A DNA stretch of 64,000 bases, taken from NCBI GenBank assembly GCA_037389465.1, contig JAZARR010000199.1, positions 310,001 to 374,000 of the forward strand. The letters run 5' to 3'. Under the pieces are notes generated by a model that was not told where the DNA came from, ran no database searches, and saw nothing but the letters and a program-made list of their open reading frames with translations. Below are positions 13,173 to 26,205 of the stretch, in pieces (within the stretch, counting starts at the first letter, position 1; every line of letters begins with the position of its first letter). This DNA is from Baylisascaris procyonis (lineage: Eukaryota; Nematoda; Chromadorea; Rhabditida; Ascarididae). Position numbers and translations under genes: made by a program.

Positions 13173-16100
13173 ATGATGCAGCGTGTCGTGAAGGGAGACT
13201 CACCTAAGGTGAGGTTCTCCGAGTGTGAGGAAGAGAGCTCGAAGATGGAGGGGAGCCGTTCTTTTACCGATGAACAGTCGGACGAAACCGAGGAAATCAG
13301 TTTATACACAACGTTCGTTGCTCAAGTTTTGCTTTTTCGGATTAGTTTACTAAAGGTGCAGTTGAGAATTCCGGGAAATTATACATTGTTAATGTGGAAT
13401 GTACGAGGTCGTTTGATTGAAATCTTTACTCAAAAGAATAAAAAAAGCTGTAAATGGCAGCAGAAATATATGACGCAAATAACGGAAGAAGCAAATGAGG
13501 TAAATCTGCTGGGAACTTAGATGAGGGAGACTGTTTACTGAGGGGTTATAGATTCCAAAGAACGACAGGTATGCACGTCGTGATGAGGGTTGTGTTATGG
13601 CTGGAGTGAATAAGTCGGTTGGTTTCAAATGTTGCAGAACAATTTGTGATCGATGTTAGCGATGACGAGATTCTGTGTTCAATGCTCATCGTTGATAGTA
13701 TCCAGCTGGTGTGTCCCATATGTTTCGAGATGCACTCGTCAGAATTACGCTGTACTTGTCAGCTGAAGGGTGCGCATGCTGTAACTCATTTCAAGTTGCA
13801 GTGTTGCAGTTAAAGACGGTCACTACTTTTTCTGTTCATTATTCGTTTCCGACGACTCATAGGCATTGCTTTCAAGCCTCTAGCGGAACTCCTGTTTGGC
13901 TTCAAACGTTCACCTCCCAGATTCTTTTTCTCCGTTGAAGGCGCAATGAAGATGTTATGCCTGCTTTTCCTCGAGTCATTCCAGCAAAGCTTAATGGAGG
14001 CTTCTTCTTTGTGAACCAATGAATTTGGAGATGTATAGCGGTGGACGCTAATGAAAATGAAGGCGAAGAGCAGATATGGTTATCTTCCCTAACGTCCGAG
14101 ATGAAGTGACTGTAACACCTGGTCGTACACTAGTGAGATAGAAATTCACGTGATCGGATTCAGCCTTATAGTGCAATCGAATCAGATATGCGCGAAAAAA
14201 TTGTATTTTTTCTACAGAATTCTAAATCTTTCCTAAAACTCTAGCACGCTGTTGTATGTTGCTCTTTATTGGTACTTTCTATCTTGCTATGCGATCAAGA
14301 TGCGAAGAAAGCGAAAGCATTTCTCTGGCTTGAGGGAGCTGAGGTCGAGTCACTCAATTTCAGGATCTGCAACTCTGTAACCGCTCAGAAAACGGTCCCT
14401 TCGAAGGAATCTTTTGCAGACTTGTACGTTTCAGTAAAGTGTTTTGCCGACCTGATGCAAAGCTTCATTAAGGATCAGTTTTCAGCACTCAAAGCTCACC
14501 CATTTGCGATCAAACTCTCGCAGCCGTTGGATATCAAATCGTGAAAATCATGATACCGTCCAACTCCGGTTTCTGTGGCAAAACTTCAACTGATTGGTGC
14601 TTGCAGGTCTTCATCGCATGTGCGACGTCGAAGTCGAACAGAAGTTGAACGTATATACTACCAAATGATTAACGAACGAGTTGTGAATGATGTCACTCTG
14701 GAATTCTTCTATAAGCCTCACACAGTGACTGCGCTGGTCGGAATTTGCGCCTTCCTGCTAGCGCCTTCTTTCACCAGGTTATTATTTCTTTTTATTGCTT
14801 AATTTTATCTCACTTTTCGCTGTTATTGCCAGATTCTTTTAATTGCTCCTCTTTCGCTGTTATTGCCAGATACTGCTAATTGCCACTGACAGTCTGCAAT
14901 GGTCGGTGAGAGTTTTTAATCTCGATCTCATTCTAGCGTCGGAAAATATTATAGTAATCGTCGATATCCGTCCTTTCATGCGCTTGTATGCTCATCTTTC
15001 GTACCGAATCAGCATTTACCTGGTTAGTTGCTTTGCCAGCTGAGTGTGCCTATTTCTTAAGACTTCATGCGCTGGTCACTGACTGTTTCTGTTTACCCAG
15101 CAGTCACATTTCTGTTTTGCAACATGTCTGCCGGGACTATCCACTTAGCTGTCGGTTTGGGAGTGATGTCGTTGTTTCGGTATTGAAAGAACGCAAATTA
15201 TAGAACAAAGAAGGAACAAAGTTATTTTCCTTTTAGACGCTATGATATTCGCTCACCACTTTCGCTAACCAACCGCCATCGTAATTTATCAACAAATAAT
15301 AAAAGCCCTCATTAATATTTTTATTCAATTGGACTGTCCATAGAGGTCCTCCACAAAGAATCACTTTTCCGATCCGACCAGCTGTTAATCAGGAACTTGT
15401 TCGTTGTAAGATATTACCCGACTTATCGTGAAATATATGCAAATTCAGGTTGTTATGATTCCCATAGCTCATAAAGAAGTTGGGGATCAACTGGGAGTTC
15501 GGCGCGGGCGGTAATCCTATAGTTTAGACTATAAGCTTCATATGTTTCATCTCTGTTTTTAGTGGCCCTGAGTTCGTGTCGAATCGAATCGTTTATTTCA
15601 CCGCCGTGTCGCGTTTTTATGCGCAGCAAAATAATGCCAAATGAAGTGTTTGAAAGGTGCGACCAAACTTGAGCGTTTGCATTATAGGCTAATGTAGTAG
15701 CAGTCTGCAACATTCAGCGACATGAGTTGATGACGCTTTGGATACCTATGAGCACCATGTTTTTTTCGGCATTCCTTTCACCTCGGTCACAGAGACAGTC
15801 TTGGTGCTTTGATGCATAGTTTTTATAGTTGCTCATCTACGTAGTGCTCGTATGCTTGCTTTCCATGGTTCGCTTCACTCTAGGAGATTAATGCTCCATT
15901 CGGTTATCGGTCTTAGTCAGTGTGCGCCTTCGTCGATGTGCAAATGGTGAACTTTCTCAGGCTACAGTTCCTTCCATCGCGGTTCATACAGTGAGCTTAT
16001 CCTGTCTTGGAATGTGAGGGAGACATATACGCATATTGCGCATGGACATGACTTTTCCTAAATGATATTTGCAAGCACTCATTTGCAAAATTATTAAATG

Positions 16101-19100
16101 ATTGTGGTGCTCACTGAATTGTAGATGTGGTTTACTAAGGAGGCAGGAGGAGTTTCTTTTGGATAAGGGGACCTTCCATACTTATGAGGATATATTTCGA
16201 CAGAAGGGCTGCCACATTCCTCAAAGCAATTTTAATGATCCTCTCGTTGTATGGTTTATTGGGATTATCGCTCGTCCTATTGCACGATATGTTGATGTTG
16301 CTTTATATAAGCGCGACTGAGCGGCTTTCCATATATAATGCAGGTATCCATTTTCATTCTGCGGACCTCTGGTGCATTACAAATTAAAAATTCTTGTTTT
16401 GTTTACCCAGATTTTTTTCAGATCTTCGAATTACTTTATTTCTTCAGCTTTAGTTCTAGTGTTACCCAAGTTTAAACCTCAAGAAAAAAAAATCATTGTT
16501 TCGAATCTTCAGCGCAATTAATTTGTATCACTCAAAGTCAATCATCTAAAAGTGAAGTGTTTTTCAAACGACTGGCATAGTTCGACTCCTTAAGTTTTTC
16601 GACTCGAATTTTGCCGATTTGGGTTGATCGTCGACGTAATCTGAGTCGTCACATGATAACCGGTTGTTTTCTGTATTAAAATCATTTTCTATTGCATTCT
16701 TTCATGCGGCCTTCCTCTTATGCTGTTGTATTCGGATAGCGCATTGAGGAAGTGGCTCTATTGTCCATTGGCTATATCGATTCTGCACATTTCTTAGATT
16801 CGACTGATGTTGGCTTGCTGAGTTTCCTTCGGCTATGCTCTTTCCCGACATATGCTGTATGGTCAGATATTTGCCGATTGTGATTAACTCTATGTTCTTT
16901 TTGGATTGCATAAGGAGAGTAGTACACTAATTTCCTGGTAGACTTTGCTGGTCACTAATTTCTTTGTGAATTTGCGTAATAGTCCAATACATTTTTTTTG
17001 GTGTCGACAGAGGTCGCTGATGAAGTCGGATAAAGGTTTGGACGATAGCATCGCTTGAAATCATCTCGTTCTTCATTTAAAAAAATTTCAACTTCCTAGA
17101 CTTTTAGTCCTTTCACTGGTTTGTTGGCAGAGTTTCCGGTTTTTTATTTACCACCTTCTGATGACTGGGTGCTGCAGGTCCGCAAATCAACAACCAATTT
17201 CCCTCCGCCCAAGTGGGGGATAGCTTATTGCAAGAAGAGGTCGGGAAACGCAGGCTTCGGATGGATGTGAATTGACACTAATAAATTTTCGCCAAAAATA
17301 TGGACATGTAAGGTTGTCGCAGCCTGTCGGGAACTGGCATGCCAAGAAATTTTTAGAAACTTACCATATATTTTGGTCACACTGGTATCAGGCGATTGAG
17401 TTTGGTGACCTGGTCACGTTGGTAGGCGGCAGGCAATTTTTGTAGAATACAGAGGGTGTTGTGGCGCTATAAAATTTAAGCCCAACTCTGTAATATCAAG
17501 ATCGAGTAATTTTCCTCTCCTTCAAAAGGAACATTGTGTTTGGGTGCTCGTTGCGTTCTGCTCATCAGACTCATTCAGAATCGAAATGATCAAAGTTGAA
17601 GACGAGAATAGTTATTTAGACATTCCATGCTGGCGATGATTGAGATGCCGATGCCCTACGCTCTGAAATGACTACCTTCTGCATGCTAGTCCGGACTTTT
17701 AGAGTTTACTGAGAGAGGTTTATAGAATTTTTATAGAATTGGTGAGTACGGGAAATGCATACGGGATTCATACATGGCTTTTGAGTCTTAATTTTTTAAT
17801 GGACAGGTTGCGCACCGTTTTGTGTTTTCCTGTATTAAGCACAAAAATTAGAATTAACGTGACGCTGAATAAGTAGCAACAATATCATTGAGGTATCATT
17901 GTTACAATAGAAGAAACGTCGAACGGAACGATGGTTATGTTTTTCAGAGAGGATGCTCACACGGATAATAACGTTTTAACAGGTCTTATCGCGACTGCAG
18001 TGCTCTTTCTTATTGTGAGTGCACTTGCTTTTCCTAATGGTGAGTTCCTTATTGTTTTATGTTCCTTTTGTGGGCCATATTTAAATATTTAGGGAAATGG
18101 TTGTGGGGAGAAACGAAGTGAAGTTACTAGCCGGTTGGCTTGTGGGGTTCATCTGTGAAACTGTTTCTGCTCTTTCATAAAGTATTGCAAGCAAGTATGA
18201 ATTGTTCACCGCGTTCAGATATTGGCTTTAAGCCACTCCACAGTTTAGATTTGGTCGTATGGGAGCGATGCTTACAGAATGCAGACGAAAATGAATTCAA
18301 GCTGTCGAACAAGCGTACACAACTCATAGTGGTTATAAAACATTACGATTTTCTAGAATGCAAGCTTTCATACCTTTGAGCTTTTCTTACGGTATAGGAG
18401 TGGTCAAAGCGTGGCTTTGCAAAGCATATATTTCTTGATCACACACTCCTAATGTGGATTGCCTCATTGGACACCTTAATCCGAGACAGTATGAAGAAAT
18501 AGAGTTTGTTGTGCAATTGCGGCTTGACTTTCAAATGGACTATCAAAATTGAATGGCTACCTGAGAATACCTGAAAACTGCAGGTGGATTTACGTGCATT
18601 GATTAATCATGAGTTCGTTATTAGTGTATGAAAAAAACCAGGTGGAACGTCGTCGACTGAGATTGATAGTAATTGTTGATGAACGAGATGTTTGCTTTTG
18701 CAGGACCCTTCACTCGGCCACATCCCGTTTTTTGGCGTATCGTATTTGGATGCAGCGTCATTTATATAATGTTACTGCAGTTTGCGCTATTCCAGAACTT
18801 CAGTGACATCAAGTTGGTGCTTAAATGGCTCGATCCCGAAGGACTGAGCAGGGAAAAGCTCGAGGAAAAGGTGAATTTCATCTGAGCTCGCGAGCTTTGT
18901 CTTTCCAGATTAGGCTGATTTGGTATCTCTTAGTCGTATTCAATGTTTCGGTGAGAAATTCTCAAAAAATCGAAATTCATCGCTACACAACTTTCTCAAT
19001 ATGGATTCGTAGATGTTGCCCATAGGAACTAATTTACTTTTGATTCCCTTAGTTTTAGATTTTGGTTTTGCGCCAAAGTTTGGTACTACTGCATGCGGTC

Positions 19101-21968
19101 TGCGCCAGCGGATGAGGATTTTTGTTGCCTTTTCTAGGATAACATGACCTTTATAGCTTTATATACGTTCGTTTATTATTGATTCCCAATGGCCATCTAG
19201 TTGTCGGATCATGTGCACGGATGATCGTAAGTCCTCAGTGGAAGATTTTAATTACCATACAGCGACATATTCGCATATGAATCTTCATGTTCTCAATAAG
19301 AGTGAATAGCACAGTACACGTCACGTCGTCCATGCGATTGTATGTGTGCTTGAATATTTGAAGGCCTATGCGGTGAACTGTTCGGATGTCACATTGGAGC
19401 GTATCTGGAGTTACATGGATATTTTCGTTGTTGGACACTTCCTGGGCTGGGCAATGAAGGCTCTACTCATTCGACACTCCATTATTTGTTGGTATATCAG
19501 CATCGCTTGGGAAATCACCGAGGTTCTTTTTGCTCATCATTTTATTATAGCAATTTTCTCATTGATGAACCGTCTGCTGCGAATGGTTGAGTTGCTTGCT
19601 ATGGCTGGGGTCTACCCTTCTCTTCGCAAGCTCGGCATACTATAATAGAAAAGAAAAGCAACTTCCCATTTGTTTATTAATATTAACGTGCGAAACCAAA
19701 ATTGTGTTGCCGTCTCAATGTGGGTCGACAAAGAGGATTATCGGAGTTGAAACAAAATTTTTCTGGTTTGTGAAGTTTGCTTCTTGTAATGTTAACAACT
19801 GCCTATTGTTACACTTCGCGCAGCTTTCTTTTTGTAGTTTAGCAAGTAATTTTAGGTTGTATTTGCACATCTTTTACCGAATTTCCAAGAGTGTTGGTGG
19901 GATGCGATAGTATTGGACGTGCTGCTTTGTAACGGATTGGGTATTTGGTTTGGCACATGGGTGGCTCGATTCTTCGAAATGCACCAATTTCATTGGGAAA
20001 GTATCAAGTATGTTTATTTCTTTCTGTTCATGCTAGTTTCTTTTGTCATTGATGGTAGTCAGCAACAGGTCCAATTGTGATTTTCGAGGTTATCTTCTAT
20101 CTTGGATTCCCTTTCTTCAGATGTCTTTGCAGTTATTCTTTGCTCCACTTTCGATTTTCTTAGGACAAAGATACGAGACATTTTGATAGCAAAGACTGCC
20201 TTCGTCGCAATGTTGTTTGCATCTTTTTGTAAAATTCATCATGCTTGCACCTCTTCCTTCCCTCTAACGTTCAAGAATTTATTGATTGATTATTACCATT
20301 TCCGAAGAAGCTTCTAGAAGCCGAGTGGCCAAAAATTACTCTTAGATTGTTTTAACTCGGCTTCTAATTAAAATTTTCGGGAAGTGATGACGCCATATTG
20401 CTGCAGAGTTCTCAGGGCTTTTGCAGCACATTCTCGATGCACACAACAGAGATCGGCCATAACACACATATGGCAGCCTTCGCTACCAAATAACAATTAT
20501 TGCAACTTTACAGCACTACATTCGACTACAGCGGGATCCACCGGAAGGTCGGATTAGCATCCGTGGCGAGGTTGAGTGTAAGGTTAGAGTTTGTTTAGAG
20601 CTTGGATATGAAGGGTTAAATGAAAGTTGCATTAAAAGTGAGTTAAGAGACATCAAGACGACGCGGGGCAAGTTCAAGCGTGCTGTGCTGCAGTTCACTC
20701 CAGAGAGCTGGATCAAGGTCGACTGGTATAACAATTTTGCCTTACGCCGTACACTCGCCATCTATGCATTCGTCATGATATGGCTGGTTGGTTTTTGAAT
20801 GTGCTTTCATGTTTCATGTGCGGCTTTGAGTGGTGCAAACAAGTAGGTAATCACCATGGTATAATTTACTCATTAGAGTTGAAGCCTCGTGCAAGCATCC
20901 AATTTGGTAATGGAACAGCCACGAACAAAATCCAGGTGGCACTATTATTGTTTGAGGACTTTGGGGATGTTTCGCCTTCGAAGATTCTTGTAGCCTATGG
21001 CCGATTCACTCCAGGCTTATTAGACCTTGCCACACAGGTAATCGTCATTTTAAATCAGACTGCTGCTTGTAAGAACTTATTTTCTTATACGACTTAGCCT
21101 GCGATTTTAATTCTTACGCCTTGTCTTCGATGAGGGAGGAGAGAAGATTTACTTACTCCTTCTGAGTATTCCATCGACTCCTCCCTCTAATTCATGCCGT
21201 CTGAAAACAGTTTTATTTCAGGTAAGTGAGCTGAACACGTTTTTCTTGAAGCATATATTCGCAGTTGACACTTCTCATCCACTCGTTTTCTGGAGAATCG
21301 TGCTTATCGCGTTTGTCTCGGCACCATCTATAAGGTAGTTCACTTCACTTTGCTATGATAATAACGAAATGTTCATCTGTCTTAGTGTTTTCCCATATAT
21401 TGGCACCGCTACACAATGAAAAAATGAGACCATTTAGAGTATCTCATTGCTTATATAATTATTACCTTTCCCGTATGGCGCATAAATGAGTTGGGCCAGT
21501 TTTCAGTAACCAGTGAGATGAAACTGTCACCATAATAAACTGTTCTTTGCAAAAATAAGATTTTTTTGCTTAATGGGCAGAAATTTTTTGCACTCCTTGA
21601 AGTCATCAGAGAAGTGCAGATTTGCAGTTTTAATGTATCTACAGTTTTGCGAAATTATGAGCTGTTTTGCTCTTTTTGTTTTTATCTTACCTTTGCCAGC
21701 TTAGGTTTTTTCTTTTTATATAGCTTGTTTTATTGCCTGTAAATTGTGGAGGGTCGATTGCTTCCATGCATGATTCGCTTCATCTGCAGGCAGTTTTATT
21801 TATTTGCGACCGATCCGCGCGTGAAACGAATGGGCATGCAAAGCTGGGTCTATCTGGCAGTATGTGCTCTCGAGGCAGCTATCTGCATCAAATTCGGTCG
21901 ACCACAATTCCCACACATTAAGATCACTTTCATTCTCGTATGGATAGCGTTTTTGGTCAGTAAGGCTT

Positions 21969-22035
<67 letters not shown>

Positions 22036-24522
22036 GTTGTTGACGTTCCGTTGTTCACCTTCAGCTTCGGAGGGGATCTACTCATTTTCCTTATCTTGGA
22101 ATGCCATGTTTAGTTTATTTATATCTTTGAAATAGTTCTTTTCATTTGAGCATATTAATGTGTCCAGCTAAACTTTAAAGTAATGGTGACTGATAGCTGC
22201 CAATTCCCTCGGTCTAATGAATCGTTCAAGTTTTTTCTAAATTTGGAATTTAAAGTTTGAAGTTCTTTTTAAATTCCGGCTCTCAGTGGCCACCGATTGC
22301 ACTTTGATAAGTATATATAATAATTATAGATTTAATACTTGCTCGGGCAAGCTAAACAGTCTACAGCTATGTAGCTATCGGTAGATTACAACTTATAAAC
22401 CGATGAATTTCATAGTTCTTATTGGTGATTTGCAAGACTGGTATGAGCGGTGCGGATGGGCTTGATAGAGGTGCGTACGAGCCGAGCGTCAGTGACCTGC
22501 GCGAAGGTGACTGTCTGAGGATGGAATTTCAGGGGAAGTGGATCAGCCTGAACGCCCATCGATTAACCATCTCCCGATCTTCAGTGATCACAGGAAATTT
22601 TCAGCCATGGTTTTTCGAAGTGTTGTCGGCCGCTACCGATTCACTTTTTGTTTGGGTGTTCCTCATCAATTCTTAGTGCTACCAGCAGAATTTTGATTAG
22701 CTTCTGATTCATCACGCTTATACGTTTTTCTTTGCATTATTTGGCGGTATGGGCAGCGGGTTCAAATTTTAATGCCTTTATTTTATGCGAAGAAATTGAT
22801 CTTATCAGTTTGGGATCTGGAGTATTGAGGAACAGTCATTGCTCTCAATGAACATTTCTCGTCATTATTTGTTTGTTTCAGGCATTGGGCACATTTGGCT
22901 GCGTCTGGTTCTCGGTATGGTGGGCACGAAAATCTGCGGTAAGTTATATTTGTAAAAGTAATATGCTAAAAGTTGTTTTGAGAGGATGTTGCATAGCAGG
23001 TAAAGTAGGATTCTGTGCACATATCATTCTCGTCGCATCCGACATTTTACGGAGAGATGTGTTCGTCTGTAATATAAAATGGCTTGAAAGGCATTAGAGC
23101 AGAGGATTTAACATAAAAGTGGAAGGTGTTACTGGCACCAAAGGGCGCTAAACGATGCAGAGGTGCATATCCAGCCGAAGTGAAGAGGGCGCTCGTTCTC
23201 TTCCACCAGCAAAAACTAAAGGTTGCAGTAGTAGTTGTAAAACGGCCTTTTTTCCTGACTTAGATTGAAATTACGCTACGTTAGCATGTGTTTCAATCGT
23301 TGGTATTCCAGGTAGTTGATTTTGCTTAGAAGTGGTGGTCTCATTATTTGCTTCATACTCAATTGCACTAGTCTTGACAGCATCATGTTTTTCATATCTT
23401 CTCGCCTCAATGTTTGTTCTGTTTATGCGTTAGGGGATCCATAATGAGCACTGGCAGGAAGCCAGTTGATCCCTTTTGAAAAACCAAATTTTCACGTAAT
23501 CCATCTATTTCATTTCAGATGTTGTGTTACTTGAAAATATCCAAAAGTTTTTACTCCTTTTACGTTCGCCAAAGTCGATCTGGGCTCGTATCGCTGTGGT
23601 CAGATTACAGGGCTAAAAATTTTAAACGTATGATCACTGGAATATCACAGACTGAAATTCGACATAACCTTCTGCTTCAAGATGTGCGTAGTTTTTCTGG
23701 TATCTCGCTTTCCAAGTCGCAGAGAGGTTCCTCGATGTGAACAATGTGGAAATGAGTTTTCAACTTGCTAGAAAAACGCGTACCATAGATATTGTTTGAA
23801 ATATTTTCATTACCATGTTTTGGACTCGTGAAATATTCTTGTCAAAATATCGTGAAAGCGGATACTCTTGAAAATCTTGTGAGGCATCGAAATCTTTTGA
23901 TATTCACTCGGCTACAAGTCTCATGTTTTGAATTTGCTCATTCATATTCTTGTGATATTCTCATTACACATATTCGTCTCACGCTTTTTTTTTGCTTCCT
24001 ACCTCATTATCTATCTTTGCAGTCTAGGCACTGATCATCAATTGTGCGGTAATACTTTCCCTCTATTGCTTCCCTGTGTCAGTTTTATTGTTTATTATTT
24101 TATTATGCAATTAATGAGTTCACTCAACTCGAATAAGTTTAATTTTAATAACAGCCTATATGCAGAGCGAGCGAAAAATTTTGAACAAATTGAATCAGTT
24201 TTTCCAGTTGCAAAGGCGAAAACGCTTTGTATTGAATGAGTAAGGAAGCTGTCGAGAACAACCTTCTCAAAATCCTTCTACCGAATATCCCTCTACCGAA
24301 TCATGCAGGAGTAATTCATGTTGCTGAAGGGATGAATGGATGTAATTGATGAGATGAGCTAATAGAAATTCCTATTGCTTTCAGATGACAATGCAGGTGA
24401 AAGTGGGTGATCGTTTTCGTGAATGCTACTTGGATTCGAGCTATGAGAATCTCGGTGCGATTGCGGATGATGTGAAAGCTTGCAGGAGGCGATTACAGAT
24501 ATCGGAATCCGATTTCAATTAG
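13173..24522 (+). CDS. PTDSS1: Phosphatidylserine synthase (base-exchange type, PTDSS1/2 family)
   Basis: The enzyme swaps serine for the choline or ethanolamine head group of an existing phospholipid in the ER membrane. Exons: 13173-13312 (tentative), 14607-14777, 17948-18039, 18704-18870, 19364-19522, 19856-20007, 20648-20786, 21222-21334, 21790-21955, 22882-22938, 24385-24522, for about 497 aa (human PTDSS1 473). Matches to the family in order: [43 protein letters not shown]; the core [60 protein letters not shown]; and an EAAICIKFG stretch. At least eight hydrophobic segments fit a polytopic membrane protein. Exon 1 encodes an acidic head and is joined only by phase through a GTTCGT donor. 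Acceptors at 19363 and 20647 would be AAG; alternatives with canonical acceptors add residues absent from the human protein. The C-terminal tail is not conserved, as is usual. Confidence 0.88.
14245..14544 (+). other. Protein-like open frame, possible terminal exon of an unrecognised gene
   Basis: A 100-codon frame opens directly after a CTCTAG acceptor-like site (phase 0) and ends at TGA 14542-14544. Its composition looks coding: a hydrophobic start ([13 protein letters not shown]) followed by a soluble, mixed-charge segment including [38 protein letters not shown] and [12 protein letters not shown]. It sits between the tentative first exon of PS synthase and its first conserved exon. It could be the last exon of a small gene starting at 13173, or a pseudogene fragment. 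I do not recognise the family. Confidence 0.3.
19523..19544 (+). repeat. Exon-like copy at intron start
   Basis: The first 22 bases of the intron after exon 19364-19522 resemble the first bases of the next exon (19856 onward), at about 16 of 22 positions. Both would encode V-x-F-A-H, so the frame reads on for a few residues as if into the next exon. Confidence 0.5.
21971..22034. repeat. (TA)n microsatellite
   Basis: About 64 bp of pure TA repeat starting 15 bases after the donor at 21956, inside a PS synthase intron. The rest of that intron to 22881 shows no supported feature, although 22431-22676 has a modestly protein-like frame without good splice sites. Confidence 0.97.
23519..23683 (+). 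other. Possible in-phase cassette exon of PS synthase
   Basis: A strong TTTCATTTCAG acceptor is followed by 55 open codons and a GTGCGT donor, phase 0 on both sides. It would fit between exons 22882-22938 and 24385-24522 without shifting the frame. The peptide is basic and aromatic ([33 protein letters not shown]). PS synthase tails vary, so homology cannot decide. It starts with ATG, so an independent trans-spliced start is also possible. Confidence 0.3.
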
Positions 24523-24716
24523 TCATTTTCTTTCTGCATGGCTTTTTAATTTTCTCGTTGAAATAGTTGATATTTGTGGATTTTTATTGATTCGATGAGC
24601 TGTCAGTCCATATTTACACATAATTTTTCATAAGCTTTGAAGAAAATATTCATCCTACTTGAGTGCATAGTGAACAAATTGCTCTCAATTAAGGTACATT
24701 ATTTGTACATGGGCAA

Positions 24717-24816
<100 letters not shown>

Positions 24817-26182
24817 CATGCAAGTTTACCTCAAAAGACACTCACGCAGTTCTTTCCTGAATGTACGTTCGGATTATTTAAGGCACAAGTGCCGCTGGAA
24901 GTAGACCTTTTATTGCGACTGATATGGCTGCTTGTTGTGAAGAATAAGTTGTTTTTGCACGTAATCGTTCTTGCCGTTTGAAGTCCCTCTGTTTTGTCTC
25001 ACATACTCAAAGATTAGTGGCACCACATCTTCACCATTATCGCTTAATGATACATGATATCACCACCTCCAGCTGTTCAAATATCGCACTCTTCCAAACT
25101 AAACACTAACGCTCTTTCTTTGCTTTTTGTGGTATACCAGCGTAAGTCAACGAAGGAAACATAAAAAGATGATAAAATCAGGTGCATATAAGACGCACAA
25201 TGAATTTTGCACCCCCTAATAGTGTCAAATGTCGTTGCATGATGCGCTCACCTTCCTTTAAGAATTTCATGAAGGTTTTTCCTGACAATCTCAGTTGTTG
25301 CTGTTGTCCCTTAGTGATGATAGTGCTGACATGACAGTATAAGGAGGAAAAGTGCTAGGCTATAACACCACAAATTTAGGGAACTACACACGTATTCTCG
25401 GTGTTTTGATACTATCTCAGACTCACACCAACCACCGTTCACTCGACCCATATTTTTGTTCGCTCTTTATAAATATTGGTTGTTTATTTAATTGATTAAC
25501 AGTTCATTTTGTTGTTGGCCATTCGAAAGCACGCATTTATTAACTCTTAGTTCTCCGTAACTCTTTGCCGTTATTTATATAAACCGTTATATGGCAATCA
25601 ATAGAAAATTATTTCTGATTATTAGAAAGAATAATTATTAGATTCACGAGTTTTGGATGGTTGGGAAAAGTAGGGGACATGGTTGCCAAATGTAACTGCC
25701 GATTATGTTTTGATATATATCTGGATAGAAGGCAGTGTGATATTCTCTATATATGTGCACAATTTCTCCTCAAAATTGCTTCCTTCGTTTTCTCTCACGC
25801 TTCCCATTTTTCTGATTTTGAAGGTGGCAGAAGGCTCTTCAAACTTATTCCATTTGAAAAGCAAGATGCACTAAAAGATAAGCAGCTGCATTAATTAAAA
25901 CTGCTATCTTCGCGTTAGCTTTATAGGTGTTAAGGTGCTGATTATCTTTTTTCAAAGAAAACACTATGTGACACTCTTCCTAGCCTCAACTTGGTCATAA
26001 ATTAGCTTCGGTATTAAACCAGCATTGAGGTACAACCTCTGTTCAAACCATTAGTATCCGCATTTGTGGCTTCTCTAATAGAGCGCGACATTTCAAGGCA
26101 CCTGTTCTCGTCATAGCTGTGTTGGGATTGTACCCAGTTTAGTCATTGAAGGCTGCCTATCAAAATTAGCTACCGCCTTTTC

Positions 26183-26188
26183 GTGCAG
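26183..26188 (+). promoter_or_regulatory. Putative spliced-leader acceptor (unknown gene)
   Basis: GTGCAG preceded by CTTTTC and followed 17 bases later by ATG (26206), which opens a 20-codon exon ending at a perfect GTAAGT donor. No upstream partner exon was seen. Confidence 0.45.
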
Positions 26189-26205
26189 GAAATAGAAGTT
26201 TTGGA

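Noticed and set aside
13619..13938. Possible exon around 13639-13700 ([17 protein letters not shown])
   Set aside because: A TTGCAG precedes it, but no donor gives a phase that joins it to PS synthase or to the 14245 frame with confidence.
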